In this document: positions 8,746 through 17,879 of the stretch, one piece after another
How the letters are laid out: each line of letters begins with the position of its first letter
How positions within the stretch are numbered: position 1 is the first letter of the stretch
The notes under the pieces: generated by a model
What the model saw: only the letters and a program-made list of their open reading frames with translations
Database searches by the model: none
What the model was told of the DNA's origin: nothing
Position numbers and translations under genes: made by a program
Source of the DNA: Neoroseomonas alkaliterrae
GTDB lineage: Bacteria > Pseudomonadota > Alphaproteobacteria > Acetobacterales > Acetobacteraceae
NCBI RefSeq assembly: GCF_014199195.1
Contig: NZ_JACIJE010000006.1
Coordinates: forward strand, 62,001 to 126,000
Length of the DNA: 64,000 nucleotides
Direction of reading: 5' to 3'

Positions 8746-10273
8746 GGTAGCGCTCCTTCAGGATCCTGCGCAGCAGCTTGCCGGCCTCGCTGCGCGGGAG
8801 CTCCTCGGCGAACTCCCAGGAGCGCGGGCGCTTGGGGCCGGCGAGGTGCTCGCGGCAGAGGGCTTCGAGCTCGGCGCGCAGGGCGGCCTGGTCGGCGCGC
8901 GGGTCGCGCGGGACGATCACGGCATGGACCTGCTCGCCGAGATCCTCGTGCGGGATGCCGACGACCGCCGCCTCGGCGATGCCCGGATGGCGCGTAAGGG
9001 CCTGCTCGACCTCCGCCGGATACACGTTCACGCCGCCCGAGAGGATGAGGTCCGCCCGCCGGTCCGAGAGGAACAGCCAGCCTTCCTCGTCCACGCGGCC
9101 GAGGTCGCCGAGGCTCGCCCAGCCGCGCGCATCGTAGGCGGCGGCGGTCTTCTCGGGCGCATTGTGATAGGCGAAGCGCGGCGCGCCCTCGAAGCAGATG
9201 CGCCCGACCTCGCCCGGGGGCAGTTCGCGCCCCTCCTCGTCGCAGATATGGATGCGCACGCCGTTGACCGGCCGCCCGACCGTGCCAGGGCGCGCGAGCC
9301 AGTCCTGCGGGGAGACGACGGTCGTGCCGACGCCCTCCGAGCCCGCGTAGTATTCCCACACGATCGGCCCCCACCACTCGATCATGCGGCGCTTGACGCC
9401 GACGGGGCAGGGTGCGGCCGCGTGGATGGCGCAGCGATGGGAGGAGAGGTCGAAGCGCGTGCGTTCCTCCTCCGGCAGGGCGAGCAGGCGCACGAACATG
9501 GTCGGCACCCACTGGCTGTGCGTGACGCGGTAGCGCTCGATCAGCTCGAGCGCGCGGAGCGGTTCGAACTTCGCCATCACCACCGCCGTGCCGCCCTCGG
9601 CGATGGTGCGGCGGATGGTGTAGCCGTGCGGCGCCGCGTGATAGAGCGGCGCGGGGCAGAGATAGATCGTGTCGGGGCCGAAGCCGTAGATCTCCTTCCA
9701 GCTCATGTCCCATTCGGGGGCGAGGCGGTTCTCCCAAGGCACGAGCGGGCGCTTGATGCCCTTGGGCAGCCCGGTGGTGCCGGAGGAATAGAGGAACTCC
9801 CGACCGACCGGCCGTTCGGGCAGAGGCGCGGGGTCGGGGAAGGCCGCCAGCGCATCCTCGTAGGAGGCATAGCCCTCGACCCCTTCGCCCACAGCGAAGC
9901 GCGGGGCATCGCCCGTGGCGCCTCCGCGCAGGAGGGCGGTGGCGGGGCTCGCGAGCGCGGGCGAGACGATGATCGCCTTCGCCCCGGCATCCTTCATCGT
10001 GTAGGCGACCTCGGCGGGGCGCAGATGCACCGACAGCGGCGTGTAGTAGAGGCCGGCGCGGCGGCAGGCGAAGGCGAGTTCCAGGAATTCGGGCCGGTTG
10101 TCCATCAGCATGGCGATGCCGTCGCCCGGCTCCAGGCCGAGTGCTATCAGCCATTGCGCGGCCCTGTTCGCCCGGGCGTCGAGCTGGCGGAACGTCACCT
10201 CGGCGCCGATGTCCGGGAAATGTGCCGCGACCTTGTCCGGTGTGGCCTCCGCCCAGCGCGCGAGCAACGCCAT
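8732..10273 (-). CDS. AMP-dependent acyl-CoA synthetase/ligase
   Basis: A 513-residue ANL-superfamily ligase that would activate a carboxylic acid via an acyl-adenylate. The AMP-binding P-loop YSSGTTGLPKG is at 162-172. Later motifs include YYAGSEG, a GWASLGDLG hinge segment and the C-terminal catalytic Lys in RSEAGKLLRR. I chose the ATG at 10273 because GGGGAGGAAGG lies just upstream; nine further in-frame codons upstream lack such a site. The gene is convergent with the preceding Bug gene (14-base overlap) and divergent from a Nudix gene 96 bases away. The substrate is unknown; a medium-chain or aromatic acid is possible. Confidence 0.9.
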   Translation of the reverse strand: MALLARWAEATPDKVAAHFPDIGAEVTFRQLDARANRAAQWLIALGLEPGDGIAMLMDNRPEFLELAFACRRAGLYYTPLSVHLRPAEVAYTMKDAGAKAIIVSPALASPATALLRGGATGDAPRFAVGEGVEGYASYEDALAAFPDPAPLPERPVGREFLYSSGTTGLPKGIKRPLVPWENRLAPEWDMSWKEIYGFGPDTIYLCPAPLYHAAPHGYTIRRTIAEGGTAVVMAKFEPLRALELIERYRVTHSQWVPTMFVRLLALPEEERTRFDLSSHRCAIHAAAPCPVGVKRRMIEWWGPIVWEYYAGSEGVGTTVVSPQDWLARPGTVGRPVNGVRIHICDEEGRELPPGEVGRICFEGAPRFAYHNAPEKTAAAYDARGWASLGDLGRVDEEGWLFLSDRRADLILSGGVNVYPAEVEQALTRHPGIAEAAVVGIPHEDLGEQVHAVIVPRDPRADQAALRAELEALCREHLAGPKRPRSWEFAEELPRSEAGKLLRRILKERYLSPP

Positions 10274-10369
10274 GTCCTTCCTCCCCTTCGAGGCACGCAA
10301 GCCTGATGCGGCGATTCCGCGGCGTCAACGCGGCTTGCCGCGCGCGCCGCGGCGCGCTGCAATGGAGCC

Positions 10370-11077
10370 ATGACGACGCCCGCGCCCGCCCGGCCTGCCT
10401 CGACCGTCCTGCTGCTGCGCGACGGCGCGGAGGGGCTCGAGGTCTTCATGGTGGTGCGCCATCGCGAGATCGAGTTCGCCTCCGGTGCGCTGGTATTCCC
10501 GGGTGGCCGTGTGGAAGGCGCCGATGTCGCGCTGGCCGGGGGGGACCAGGCTGCGGCCTTCCGCGTCGCGGCGATCCGCGAGACCTGGGAGGAATGCGGC
10601 GTGCTGCTCGCCGTGCCGGGCGCGCCGCTTCCCGCCGAGGGCGAGTTCGCGCGCATGCTCGCCGCGCGCGGCCTGGTGCCGGATGTCCGGGGCCTCGCGC
10701 ATTTCGCGCACTGGATCACGCCGGAGCCGGTGCCCAAGCGCTTCGACACGCATTTCTTCCTCGCCGCCGCGCCGCATGGCCAGGATGCGCTGCATGACGG
10801 GCATGAGGCGGTGGACAGCGTCTGGATCCGCCCCGCCGACGCCCTGGCCGATGCCGAGGCGGGCCGCCGCAAGGTGGTGTTCCCGACGCGGATGAACCTC
10901 GCCAAGCTCGCGCGCAGCGCCAGCGTCGCCGAGGCCTTCGCCGCCGCTCGCGCGCGGCCCGTCGTCACCGTCCTGCCCGAGATGCGCATGGCCCCGGAGG
11001 GCCGCATCCTTCGGATACCGGCCGCGGCCGATTACGGCGGCGAGGAGTTCCTCGCCGGCGACCCGCCTTCCATGTGA
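10370..11077 (+). CDS. NUDIX hydrolase
   Basis: A 235-residue Nudix hydrolase. The Nudix box begins with FPGGRVEGAD (43-52), is interrupted by an insertion, and ends in RETWEECGV (70-78). This split box resembles the NUDT8/NUDT19-like group, whose characterised members cleave CoA or acyl-CoA to 3',5'-ADP and phosphopantetheine. A role in CoA-ester turnover would suit the neighbourhood of acyl-CoA genes, but this is inference. GGAG lies four bases before the ATG. It is followed eight bases later by a flavin-dependent oxidoreductase in the same direction. Confidence 0.85.
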   Translation: MTTPAPARPASTVLLLRDGAEGLEVFMVVRHREIEFASGALVFPGGRVEGADVALAGGDQAAAFRVAAIRETWEECGVLLAVPGAPLPAEGEFARMLAARGLVPDVRGLAHFAHWITPEPVPKRFDTHFFLAAAPHGQDALHDGHEAVDSVWIRPADALADAEAGRRKVVFPTRMNLAKLARSASVAEAFAAARARPVVTVLPEMRMAPEGRILRIPAAADYGGEEFLAGDPPSM

Positions 11078-11085
11078 GGGGAATC

Positions 11086-12294
11086 ATGGTGACACCACGC
11101 CGGCTGCGCTTCGGGATCTTCCTCGCCCCCTTCCATCGCGTGGGCGACAACCCGACGCTCGCGATCGAGCGCGACATCAACCTCGTGCAGTGGCTCGACC
11201 ACCTCGGCTACGACGAGGCCTGGATCGGCGAGCACCATTCCGCCGGCTGGGAGACCATCGCGAGCCCGGAGATCGTGATCGCCGCGGCGGCTGAGCGCAC
11301 GAAGCACATCCGGCTTGCCTCGGGCGTCACCAGCCTTCCCTACCACCATCCGCTGCTGGTCGCGCAGCGCTTCGTGCAGCTCGACCACATGACGCGCGGG
11401 CGCGTCATCCTCGGCTGCGGGCCGGGCGCGCTCGTCTCCGACGCCTACATGATGGGCATCGAGCCCGCGCACCAGCGCCGCCGGATGGACGAATCGCTGA
11501 CCGCCATCATGCGCCTGCTCGCCTGCGAGGAGCCGGTGACGATGGAGACGGACTGGTTCACGCTGCGGGAGGCGCGGCTGCATCTCGCGCCCTATTCCGA
11601 GCCGCGCTTTCCGATCGCCGTCGCCTCCTCCACCACGCCCTCGGGCGCGCTGGCGGCTGGCAGGCACGGGATCGGTCTGCTCTCGCTCGGCGCGGGGCTG
11701 CATGGCGGGCCGAAGATGCTCGCCGAGCAGTGGCGCATGGCGGAGGCCGAGGCCGCCAAGCACGGCAAGAGCATGGACCGCGCCAACTGGCGCCTCGTCG
11801 TGAACATGCATTGCGCCGAGGATGACGAACGCGCGCTGCGCGACGTGCGCCACGGCGAGGCGCTGGAGACGCTCACCTATTTCAGCGAGACGCTCGGCCG
11901 TCCGCCGATGCGCTCGGAGGATCCGCTGCGCGACGGGCTGGCGCAGGGCTCGACGCTGGTGGGTTCGCCCGAGACCATCGCCGCGGGGATCGAGCGGCTT
12001 CTCTCCTTCACCGAGGGCGGTGCGGGCGGCATCCTGTTCCGCGCCCATGAATGGGCCGACCGCGAGGCGACCTGGCGTTCCTTCGAGCTGTTCGCGCGCT
12101 GGGTGATGCCGCGCTTCCAGGGAAGCCTGACCATGCCTCAGCAGTCGCGGGACTGGGTGAGCGCGAACCGCGAGACGATCTTCGCGCCCAACATGGCGGC
12201 GCTGAAGCAGGCCTTCCGCGACGCAGGGCAGGAGGCGCCCGAGTTCTCCCGCCTGCAACTCCACACGGGCAAGGTGGACCTGCCCAAGGGGTGA
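11086..12294 (+). CDS. LLM class flavin-dependent oxidoreductase
   Basis: A 402-residue luciferase-like monooxygenase with a TIM-barrel fold, using FMNH2 from a separate reductase and oxygen. The N-terminus RFGIFLAPFH and the segment WIGEHHSAGWE (about residues 44-54) are typical of the bacterial luciferase alpha-like subgroup. The internal VASSTTPSGA and GSPETIAAGIE motifs also match the family. An in-frame GTG at 11074 overlaps the Nudix stop, but GAGGGG favours the ATG at 11086. A flavin reductase gene occurs at 30316 but is not linked. The gene ends 35 bases from a convergent Bug gene, with a long inverted repeat between them. Confidence 0.9.
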   Translation: MVTPRRLRFGIFLAPFHRVGDNPTLAIERDINLVQWLDHLGYDEAWIGEHHSAGWETIASPEIVIAAAAERTKHIRLASGVTSLPYHHPLLVAQRFVQLDHMTRGRVILGCGPGALVSDAYMMGIEPAHQRRRMDESLTAIMRLLACEEPVTMETDWFTLREARLHLAPYSEPRFPIAVASSTTPSGALAAGRHGIGLLSLGAGLHGGPKMLAEQWRMAEAEAAKHGKSMDRANWRLVVNMHCAEDDERALRDVRHGEALETLTYFSETLGRPPMRSEDPLRDGLAQGSTLVGSPETIAAGIERLLSFTEGGAGGILFRAHEWADREATWRSFELFARWVMPRFQGSLTMPQQSRDWVSANRETIFAPNMAALKQAFRDAGQEAPEFSRLQLHTGKVDLPKG

Positions 12295-12323
12295 GGCGCG
12301 GCCGCCTGCGTCGCGGCCGCGCC
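12295..12323. terminator. Inverted repeat between convergent genes
   Basis: A perfect 11-base inverted repeat (GGCGCGGCCGC with its complement) has a seven-base loop at 12306-12312. It starts right after the stop of the flavin oxidoreductase and ends seven bases before the stop of the convergent Bug gene. It could end transcription in both directions. There is no T run, so classical intrinsic termination is uncertain. Confidence 0.5.
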
Positions 12324-12329
12324 CCGTTC

Positions 12330-13301
12330 TCAGTTCAGGCGAAGGTTCAGGCGGCGGATCAGCGCGCCTTCCTCCTCGATGATGCGCTGGACGGAGGCGC
12401 GGTAGTCCTCGCCGTTCATGTACATCACCGGCATGTCGAAGCGCTCGAGCACCGCGAGATGGGCGGGGTCGTGCAGCGCCTGCTTGAAGGCGTCGTGCAG
12501 CACGCGCACCACGCCCGGGTCCATGTTCTTCGGTCCGCCCACGCCGTAGGGCGAGGCCGAGACGATGTCGATGCCGGTCTCGCGAAGCGTGCGGACATTG
12601 GGATAGCGCTTCGCGCGCTCCGGGCCCCAGGTGACGAGCAGGCGGAACTGCCCGCCCTCGACCAGCGGCGCCCAGGCGGTGGAATCGGCCATCGCCTGCG
12701 TCTGGCCGCCGAGCAGCGCCTGCGCGTTGTCGGCGCCGCCGCGGAAGGGCACGTGCAGGAACTCGATGCCCTTCTCGGCCGCGATGCGCTCCATGGTGAT
12801 GTGCAGCGAGGAGCCGACGCCGGGCGAGCCATAGGCGACGCGGCCGGGATTCGCCTTGGCGTGGTCGAGGAACTGCTCCCAGGTCTGCCAGGGGCTGTCG
12901 GCCCGCACCACCACGCCGAACAGGTAGCCGGTCAGGTGGATGATGTAGGTGAAGTCGCGCATCGGGTCCCAGCCCGGGCGGCTCTGCATCAGCGGGTAGC
13001 GGAACACCGTGATGGGAAGCTGGCCGACGAGGTAGCCGTCCCCGCGCGCCTCCTGCGCCATGGACTGCGCGCCGAGCGTGCCGGCGGCGCCGGCGCGGTT
13101 CTCGATCACGACGGGCTGGCCGAGGATGCGCGTCGCGACCTCGGCGAAGGCGCGGAACTGCCCGTCGGTGGAGCCGCCGGGCGGCCAGGGCACGATCAGC
13201 CGGATCGGGCGGTTCGGGAAGCCGGCCTGCGCGACGGCCGGTGCGGCGAGCAGCGCGCCACCGGCGGCAAGCAGGGCGCGGCGCGAAGGGGTCATGGTCA
13301 T
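12330..13301 (-). CDS. Bug family tripartite tricarboxylate transporter substrate-binding protein
   Basis: A 323-residue periplasmic binding protein. The signal peptide (MTMTPSRRALLAAGG, core, cleavage near AVAQAG) is followed by VPWPPGGSTDGQ, ENRAGAAGTLG, VPFRGGADN and a YPNVRTLRETG motif in place of the usual DVPTL. Two ATGs six bases apart are possible starts; GGGGAGAG lies nine bases before the first. It overlaps no gene and lies 70 bases downstream of the thiolase-like gene on the same strand, so it is probably the last gene of that unit. It has no TctA or TctB partner nearby. Confidence 0.92.
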   Translation of the reverse strand: MTMTPSRRALLAAGGALLAAPAVAQAGFPNRPIRLIVPWPPGGSTDGQFRAFAEVATRILGQPVVIENRAGAAGTLGAQSMAQEARGDGYLVGQLPITVFRYPLMQSRPGWDPMRDFTYIIHLTGYLFGVVVRADSPWQTWEQFLDHAKANPGRVAYGSPGVGSSLHITMERIAAEKGIEFLHVPFRGGADNAQALLGGQTQAMADSTAWAPLVEGGQFRLLVTWGPERAKRYPNVRTLRETGIDIVSASPYGVGGPKNMDPGVVRVLHDAFKQALHDPAHLAVLERFDMPVMYMNGEDYRASVQRIIEEEGALIRRLNLRLN

Positions 13302-13371
13302 TGGTTCGGTCTCTCCCCGGACGTGGTCTTGTGGTGGTCCCGCGCGCGGAGGCGCGGGGCCAGGTGGCGGC

Positions 13372-14523
13372 TCAGGGCCGCTGGTTGGATAGCACGACCG
13401 TGCCCGAAGCCGAGAACATCCCGCCGACACCGTGGCAGACGCTGATCTCGACGCCCGGCACCTGGGCGGGCGCGATGCCGCGCACCTGGCGCACGCTCTC
13501 CTGCAGCGCGAACATGCCGTACATGCCCGTATGCGTGTAGGAGAGGCCGCCGCCATTGGTGTTGAGCGGCAGCTTCCCGCCCGGGCGCGTGTGGCCTTCC
13601 CAGATGAAGTCCTTCGCCGCTCCGCGCTCGACGAAGCCGAGGTCCTCGAGCCCGTAGAGCGGCAGATGCGCGAAGGCGTCGTAGATCATCAGGTGGTCCA
13701 CGTCGCCGTGCTTGATGCCGGCCATCCGGAAGGCCTCCGGCCCCGCGACACGGAAGGCGCGGGAGGAGGTGAAGTCCTGCATCTGGCTGACCATCGTCGC
13801 CTCGGCGCTCTCCCCGCTACCCAGGATGTAGACGGGCTTCTGCGGGAAGTCCTTCGCGCGGTCGGCGGAGGTGAGGATCAGCGCGCCGCCGCCATCGGTG
13901 ACGAGGCAGCACTGCAGCAGCCGGAACGGGTAGGCGATCATGCGGCTGTTGAGCACGTCCTCGATCGTGATCGGGTCGCGGAAGGCCGCGCGCGGGTTCT
14001 TCGCGGCCCATTCCCGCTGCACCACCGCGACCTGCGCGAGATGCTCGTGCGTGACGTTGTAGGTCTTCATGTAGCGCAGCACGGGGATGGGGAAGAGCGT
14101 GGGCGGGCCCATCGGCCCGAAGGGCATCTCGAACTGGCCCTGCAGGCTCTGGGGCTCGGGCGGGCGCGGGGTCGCGTTGATGCGCGACTTGCCGCTCTCG
14201 CCATGCGTGATGAGGACCGTGCTGCAATAGCCCGCGTGGATCGCGGCCGCCGCGTGGCGGACATGCAGCATGAAGGAACACCCGCCCACGCCCGTGCCGT
14301 CCACCCATTTCGGCGTGATGCCGAGGTAGTGCACCAGCTGCTGGGGCATCATCGGCCCGACGCAGGCGAAGCCGTCGATGTCCGAAGGCTTCAGGCCGGC
14401 ATCGGCCATCGCGTTCAACGCCGCGTCGGCATGCAGCATGATCTGTGACATGTCCGGCACGGTGCCGATGCGGGTGGATTCCGCGGCGCCGACGATGGCG
14501 ATCTCGCCCGGTTTGATGGTCAT
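13372..14523 (-). CDS. Thiolase-like protein (lipid-transfer/acetyl-CoA acetyltransferase family)
   Basis: A 383-residue thiolase-fold protein of the SCP-x/Ltp2-like group. The N-terminal core begins EIAIVGAAEST; a GVGGCS segment (79-83) is at the nucleophile loop. The C-terminal GGGLSYTHTGMYG and VCHGVGGMFSASGT segments carry the His and Gly-rich motifs of the fold. It is preceded four bases upstream by a DUF35 protein. This pairing is known from Ltp2-ChsH2 aldolases of steroid side-chain breakdown and from acyltransferase complexes, so aldol cleavage or formation of a CoA ester is more likely than classical thiolysis. The true substrate is not visible. Confidence 0.87.
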   Translation of the reverse strand: MTIKPGEIAIVGAAESTRIGTVPDMSQIMLHADAALNAMADAGLKPSDIDGFACVGPMMPQQLVHYLGITPKWVDGTGVGGCSFMLHVRHAAAAIHAGYCSTVLITHGESGKSRINATPRPPEPQSLQGQFEMPFGPMGPPTLFPIPVLRYMKTYNVTHEHLAQVAVVQREWAAKNPRAAFRDPITIEDVLNSRMIAYPFRLLQCCLVTDGGGALILTSADRAKDFPQKPVYILGSGESAEATMVSQMQDFTSSRAFRVAGPEAFRMAGIKHGDVDHLMIYDAFAHLPLYGLEDLGFVERGAAKDFIWEGHTRPGGKLPLNTNGGGLSYTHTGMYGMFALQESVRQVRGIAPAQVPGVEISVCHGVGGMFSASGTVVLSNQRP

Positions 14524-14527
14524 GGCC

Positions 14528-14944
14528 TCAGGCTCCCTTCGCGGGGCGGAAGAGCGGAAGGGTGATCTCGTCGTCCATCTTCGTGAAGGCGACCTCGAGC
14601 TTCATGTCGAGCACCAGCGCCTCGGGCGTCTGCGGGCAGTCCACGATGTTCGTCATCATGCGCGGGCCTTCCTCCAGCTCGACCACCGCGATGGCGTAGG
14701 GCGGCTTGAAGCCGGGCACCGGGCGGTGATGGATGACGTAGGAATGCAGCGTCGCGCGGCCCGAGGCCTCGAAGACCTCGACGTTGCGGCTGCCGGTGTA
14801 GGGGCTGAAGGGGCGGGGCGGGAAATACGCCTTGCCGGTGTCCTTGCAGCGCTGCAGCAGCAGCTTGCCTTCCCTGGCGCCGTCCCAGAAATGCCTGGTC
14901 TCGGGCGTCGGCTCGGGCCGTGGGCGGCCGGGTTCGAGGGACAT
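14528..14944 (-). CDS. Zn-ribbon/OB-fold (DUF35) protein with degenerate zinc ribbon
   Basis: A 138-residue DUF35 protein: an N-terminal helix (ETRHFWDGAREGKLLLQ), a rubredoxin-like ribbon (about 33-51) and a C-terminal OB fold. Family members form complexes with thiolase-like partners and bind acyl-CoA. Only Cys33 of the four expected ribbon cysteines remains; Thr36, Ser47 and Thr50 stand at the other three positions, so zinc binding is probably lost. The conserved FPPRP segment between the half-sites is intact, which shows the alignment is right. It starts the thiolase-like unit (four bases to the next gene). GGAGGAAGCGCC precedes the ATG. Confidence 0.85.
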   Translation of the reverse strand: MSLEPGRPRPEPTPETRHFWDGAREGKLLLQRCKDTGKAYFPPRPFSPYTGSRNVEVFEASGRATLHSYVIHHRPVPGFKPPYAIAVVELEEGPRMMTNIVDCPQTPEALVLDMKLEVAFTKMDDEITLPLFRPAKGA

Positions 14945-15034
14945 GGCGGCGCTTCCTCCTTGCTGGTCAGGGCCGCATGTTCCACCGGCGCGCGCGATCG
15001 GAAAAGGGGGCGCCCGGACCGACCGGACGGTCGA

Positions 15035-15895
15035 TCAGAGATCGAGGATCCGTTCCGGCGCCGCGCGGCCGCGCAGCAGGTCCCACAGCCCGATCATGTT
15101 GCCGCGGAACCGCCCCCAGCGGTCGGCCCAGGGCTCGGGCCGCAGCGAGCGGACAAGGTTCGCGAGGCAGTGCCGCGCCGCGCTCGGGATGGCGTGGCTC
15201 CAGGGGAAGGTGCCCTTGCGCGCGAGATAGATCGGGTTGACCACCTGCGAATAGCCAAGGCGCAACTGCTTCACGCGCCCGCCCTTCACGCCGAGATGCA
15301 CGCCGCGCGCGCCGGCGAGGCGCATGATGCTGCCATGCCGCCCGAGCTGCCGCGTCACGTCGATGTCCTCGTACCAGGCATAGAGCGGCAGCCGCTCGTC
15401 CACGCGGATGCCGTGCGCGCGCACCGTCGCCATGCGGAAGGCCATGTTGCAGCCATAGCCGTTGAAGTGCGGCGCCATCGCCATCGGGTCGGCGGGCGGC
15501 GTGTCCGCGGCGAGCAGCGCCGCGCCCTCCTCCAGCGAGTAGCCGGGCCCCTTGGCGCCGTCGGCGATGACGGTGCCGGTCGCCACCACCATGTCGGGCC
15601 GCGCGGCGAAGGCGGCTTCCGTCACGGCGAGATATTCGGGCGCGCAGAGGAAGTCGTCGTCGAGGAACAGCACGACGTCGCAATCCGCCGCGGCGTCGAG
15701 GATGGCGTTGCGCTGGCGCGGCAGGCCGGCCGGGGCGGTGATGAACTCGGCGCCGTCGCAGCCCGCCACATCCTCGGGGCCGACATGGCAGACGATGATG
15801 CGGTCCGGTGCGCGCGTCTGCCGCCGCAGGTCCCGCAGCACGCCGGCGAGGATCGCCGGCCTGCCGCGCGTCGCGATGCCGATGGCGATGCGCAT
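15035..15895 (-). CDS. Glycosyltransferase family 2
   Basis: A 286-residue GT2 (GT-A fold) enzyme, last gene of the polysaccharide operon. It begins with IAIGIATRGRP, has the nucleotide-sugar and metal site FLDDDFL near residue 80, and a later WYEDIDVTRQLGRHG segment that fits the acceptor/base region. No membrane helices are evident, so it probably acts at the inner membrane face. Its ATG shares one base with the preceding stop (TGATG), so it is translationally coupled to the GT2 gene before it. The long upstream extension of the frame belongs to that other gene's shadow. The sugar is unknown. Confidence 0.88.
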   Translation of the reverse strand: MRIAIGIATRGRPAILAGVLRDLRRQTRAPDRIIVCHVGPEDVAGCDGAEFITAPAGLPRQRNAILDAAADCDVVLFLDDDFLCAPEYLAVTEAAFAARPDMVVATGTVIADGAKGPGYSLEEGAALLAADTPPADPMAMAPHFNGYGCNMAFRMATVRAHGIRVDERLPLYAWYEDIDVTRQLGRHGSIMRLAGARGVHLGVKGGRVKQLRLGYSQVVNPIYLARKGTFPWSHAIPSAARHCLANLVRSLRPEPWADRWGRFRGNMIGLWDLLRGRAAPERILDL

Positions 15896-16770
15896 CAGGC
15901 GCTCTCCGTCAGCGGCGGCAGCGATGGCGCCCGGCGCGCCTCCGGCGCCATCATCCCGGCGAGTCGGCCACGGAAGGTCATCCAGTAGTAGCCGGCATCG
16001 TGCATCCGTCCGCGCAGCAGGCTGACGGCCACGCCGCCCAGGGGGCGGACCAGGAAGGTCAGGCACATCCGCGCCGGCGCGCCGTTGCGCCGCAGCGCGA
16101 GCCCGAGGCCCCGGCCGTAGCGCTCGGCCCGTTCCACCGCGACATCCGAGAGACTCTTGTCGGGATGGATGATGCGCAGATCGCGGTCGTACTGCGCCCG
16201 CCAGCCGCGGGCGATGGCGCGGCAGACGAGGTCGTTGCCCTCTGCCGAGCCGAAGGGGCTGCCCGGACCCATGCCCTCGTCGAATCCGCCGAGCGCCAGC
16301 GCCGCCTCGCGGCGGAGGAAGATGTTGAACTCGATCACGCTCGTCCAGACGGTCGCGAGGTCGATCGGCCCGCTCTCCTGCCGCCAGCGCCCCGAACCCA
16401 GACCCCCTTCCGGGGAGGCCGCCGGCCCGGTCAGCACCTGCAGCGACGGATCCGTCGCGAAGGCCGCGTCCACGCGGTCGAGCACGCCCGGCGGGTAGAG
16501 GCAGTCGTCGTCGGGAAAGGTCACGATCGCGCCGCGCGCATGCCGCAGGCCGAGGTTGCGCGCGTTGTTGGCGTTGCGGATGGAGGAGCGCAGCCGCCGC
16601 AGCGGCAGGCGCGGGGCATAGGCGGCCTCGATCGGGCCGAGCCGGTCGTCCTCGTTCTGATCGACGATGATGACCTCGAGATCCGACCGCCCCTGGGCGA
16701 GCAGGCTGTCGAGCAGCGCCGCGACGTCCCGGTCGCGGCCGAGCGTCGCGACGATGAGGGAGAACCTCAC
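15895..16770 (-). CDS. Glycosyltransferase family 2
   Basis: A 291-residue GT2 enzyme. The N-terminus RFSLIVATLGRDRDV, the acidic site TFPDDDCLYPPG near residue 85 and a GSPFGSAEGNDLVCRA segment (about 180-195) are typical of soluble glycosyltransferases that add sugars to a lipid-linked intermediate. I place the start at GTG 16770 because it overlaps the preceding stop as GTGA and opens the conserved first beta strand; upstream residues in the same frame are the shadow of the GT4 gene. Part of a five-gene coupled chain. Donor and acceptor are not predictable. Confidence 0.87.
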   Translation of the reverse strand: MRFSLIVATLGRDRDVAALLDSLLAQGRSDLEVIIVDQNEDDRLGPIEAAYAPRLPLRRLRSSIRNANNARNLGLRHARGAIVTFPDDDCLYPPGVLDRVDAAFATDPSLQVLTGPAASPEGGLGSGRWRQESGPIDLATVWTSVIEFNIFLRREAALALGGFDEGMGPGSPFGSAEGNDLVCRAIARGWRAQYDRDLRIIHPDKSLSDVAVERAERYGRGLGLALRRNGAPARMCLTFLVRPLGGVAVSLLRGRMHDAGYYWMTFRGRLAGMMAPEARRAPSLPPLTESA

Positions 16771-17879
16771 GCCATCGCCTCCGCGACAATCGCGCGCATG
16801 CGCGCGCGGAAGGCGGCATGGCTGAAGCGTTCGGCATTGGCGCGGCAGTCCTCGGGCGCGAAACGCAGCGCCTCGAAGGATTCGACGGCGCCGATGACGG
16901 CATCGGCGGTCTGCGCGCCGAAGAAGAGGCCGGTCGGGTTCGCCGCCGGCGGCGCCACCACGATGTCGCGCGCGCCGCCCTTGCCGAAGGCGATTACCGG
17001 CGTGCCGCAGGCCTGCGCCTCGACGGTGGCGATGCCGAAATCCTCCTCCGCCGCGAAGACCGCGGCGCGCGCGGCCTGGGTGAGGCGCACCAGCTCCTCC
17101 GTGCCGACGCGGCCGCGGAAGGCGATGTTCGGCGCGCCGCCGGCCGCCTCGCGCACGCGCGCCTCGTTCGCGCCGTCGCCGACGATGACGAGGCGGCGGC
17201 CGGGCATGCGGCGGAAGGCCTCGGCGATCAACTCGATGCGCTTGTAGGGCACCATGCGGGAGGCGGTCAGGTAGAAGTCCTCCTTCTCCGTCCGCAGGGC
17301 GAAGCGGTCCACGTCCACCGGCGGGTGGACGACCACGCTCTCGCGCCGCCACGCCTTGCGGATGCGTTCGGCGATGTAGGTGGAGTTGGCGACGATGATG
17401 TCCGGGTTCATCGCGCTGGCGCGGTCCCAGATGCGCAGGCGGTGCAGCAGCCAGCGCGTGTAGGCGCCCTTGAGGCCGCGCTCCATCCCGGCCTCGCGCA
17501 GATATTGGTGCTGGAGGTCCCAGGCGTAGCGCATCGGGCTGTGGACATAGGAGACGTGGCGCTGGCCCGGCCCGGTGATGACGCCCTTCGCCACCGCGTG
17601 CGAGGAGGACAGCACGAGGTCGTAGCCCGCGAGGTCGAACTGCTCGATGGCGAGCGGCATCAGGCCGAGATACTTGCGGAAATGCTTCCGCGCGAAGGGC
17701 AGGCGCTGGATGAAGCTGACCCGCGGCGCCTTGCCGCGCAGGAAGCCGCGCTCGGCCTCCGGCATGAAGTCGCAGAGGACGAAGAGGTCCGCCTCCGGCC
17801 ATTCGGCCAGCAACTGCTCCACCACGCGCTCGGACCCCGCGAAGGAGTCCAGCCATTCATGCACGATGGCGACCTTCAT
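16767..17879 (-). CDS. Glycosyltransferase family 4
   Basis: A 370-residue GT-B fold retaining glycosyltransferase. The first strand is MKVAIVHEWL with a GSERV glycine loop (15-19). The donor-binding C-domain has ASRMVPYKRIE (206-216) and the E-x7-E motif Glu279/Glu287 in EEDFGIATVE. The HSPMRYAWD segment (113-121) resembles WbaZ-like mannosyltransferases, so mannose is a guess. Its ATG overlaps the upstream GT4 stop as ATGA and its own stop overlaps the next GTG. It probably acts in the cytoplasm on a polyprenyl-linked glycan. Confidence 0.9.
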   Translation of the reverse strand: MKVAIVHEWLDSFAGSERVVEQLLAEWPEADLFVLCDFMPEAERGFLRGKAPRVSFIQRLPFARKHFRKYLGLMPLAIEQFDLAGYDLVLSSSHAVAKGVITGPGQRHVSYVHSPMRYAWDLQHQYLREAGMERGLKGAYTRWLLHRLRIWDRASAMNPDIIVANSTYIAERIRKAWRRESVVVHPPVDVDRFALRTEKEDFYLTASRMVPYKRIELIAEAFRRMPGRRLVIVGDGANEARVREAAGGAPNIAFRGRVGTEELVRLTQAARAAVFAAEEDFGIATVEAQACGTPVIAFGKGGARDIVVAPPAANPTGLFFGAQTADAVIGAVESFEALRFAPEDCRANAERFSHAAFRARMRAIVAEAMA

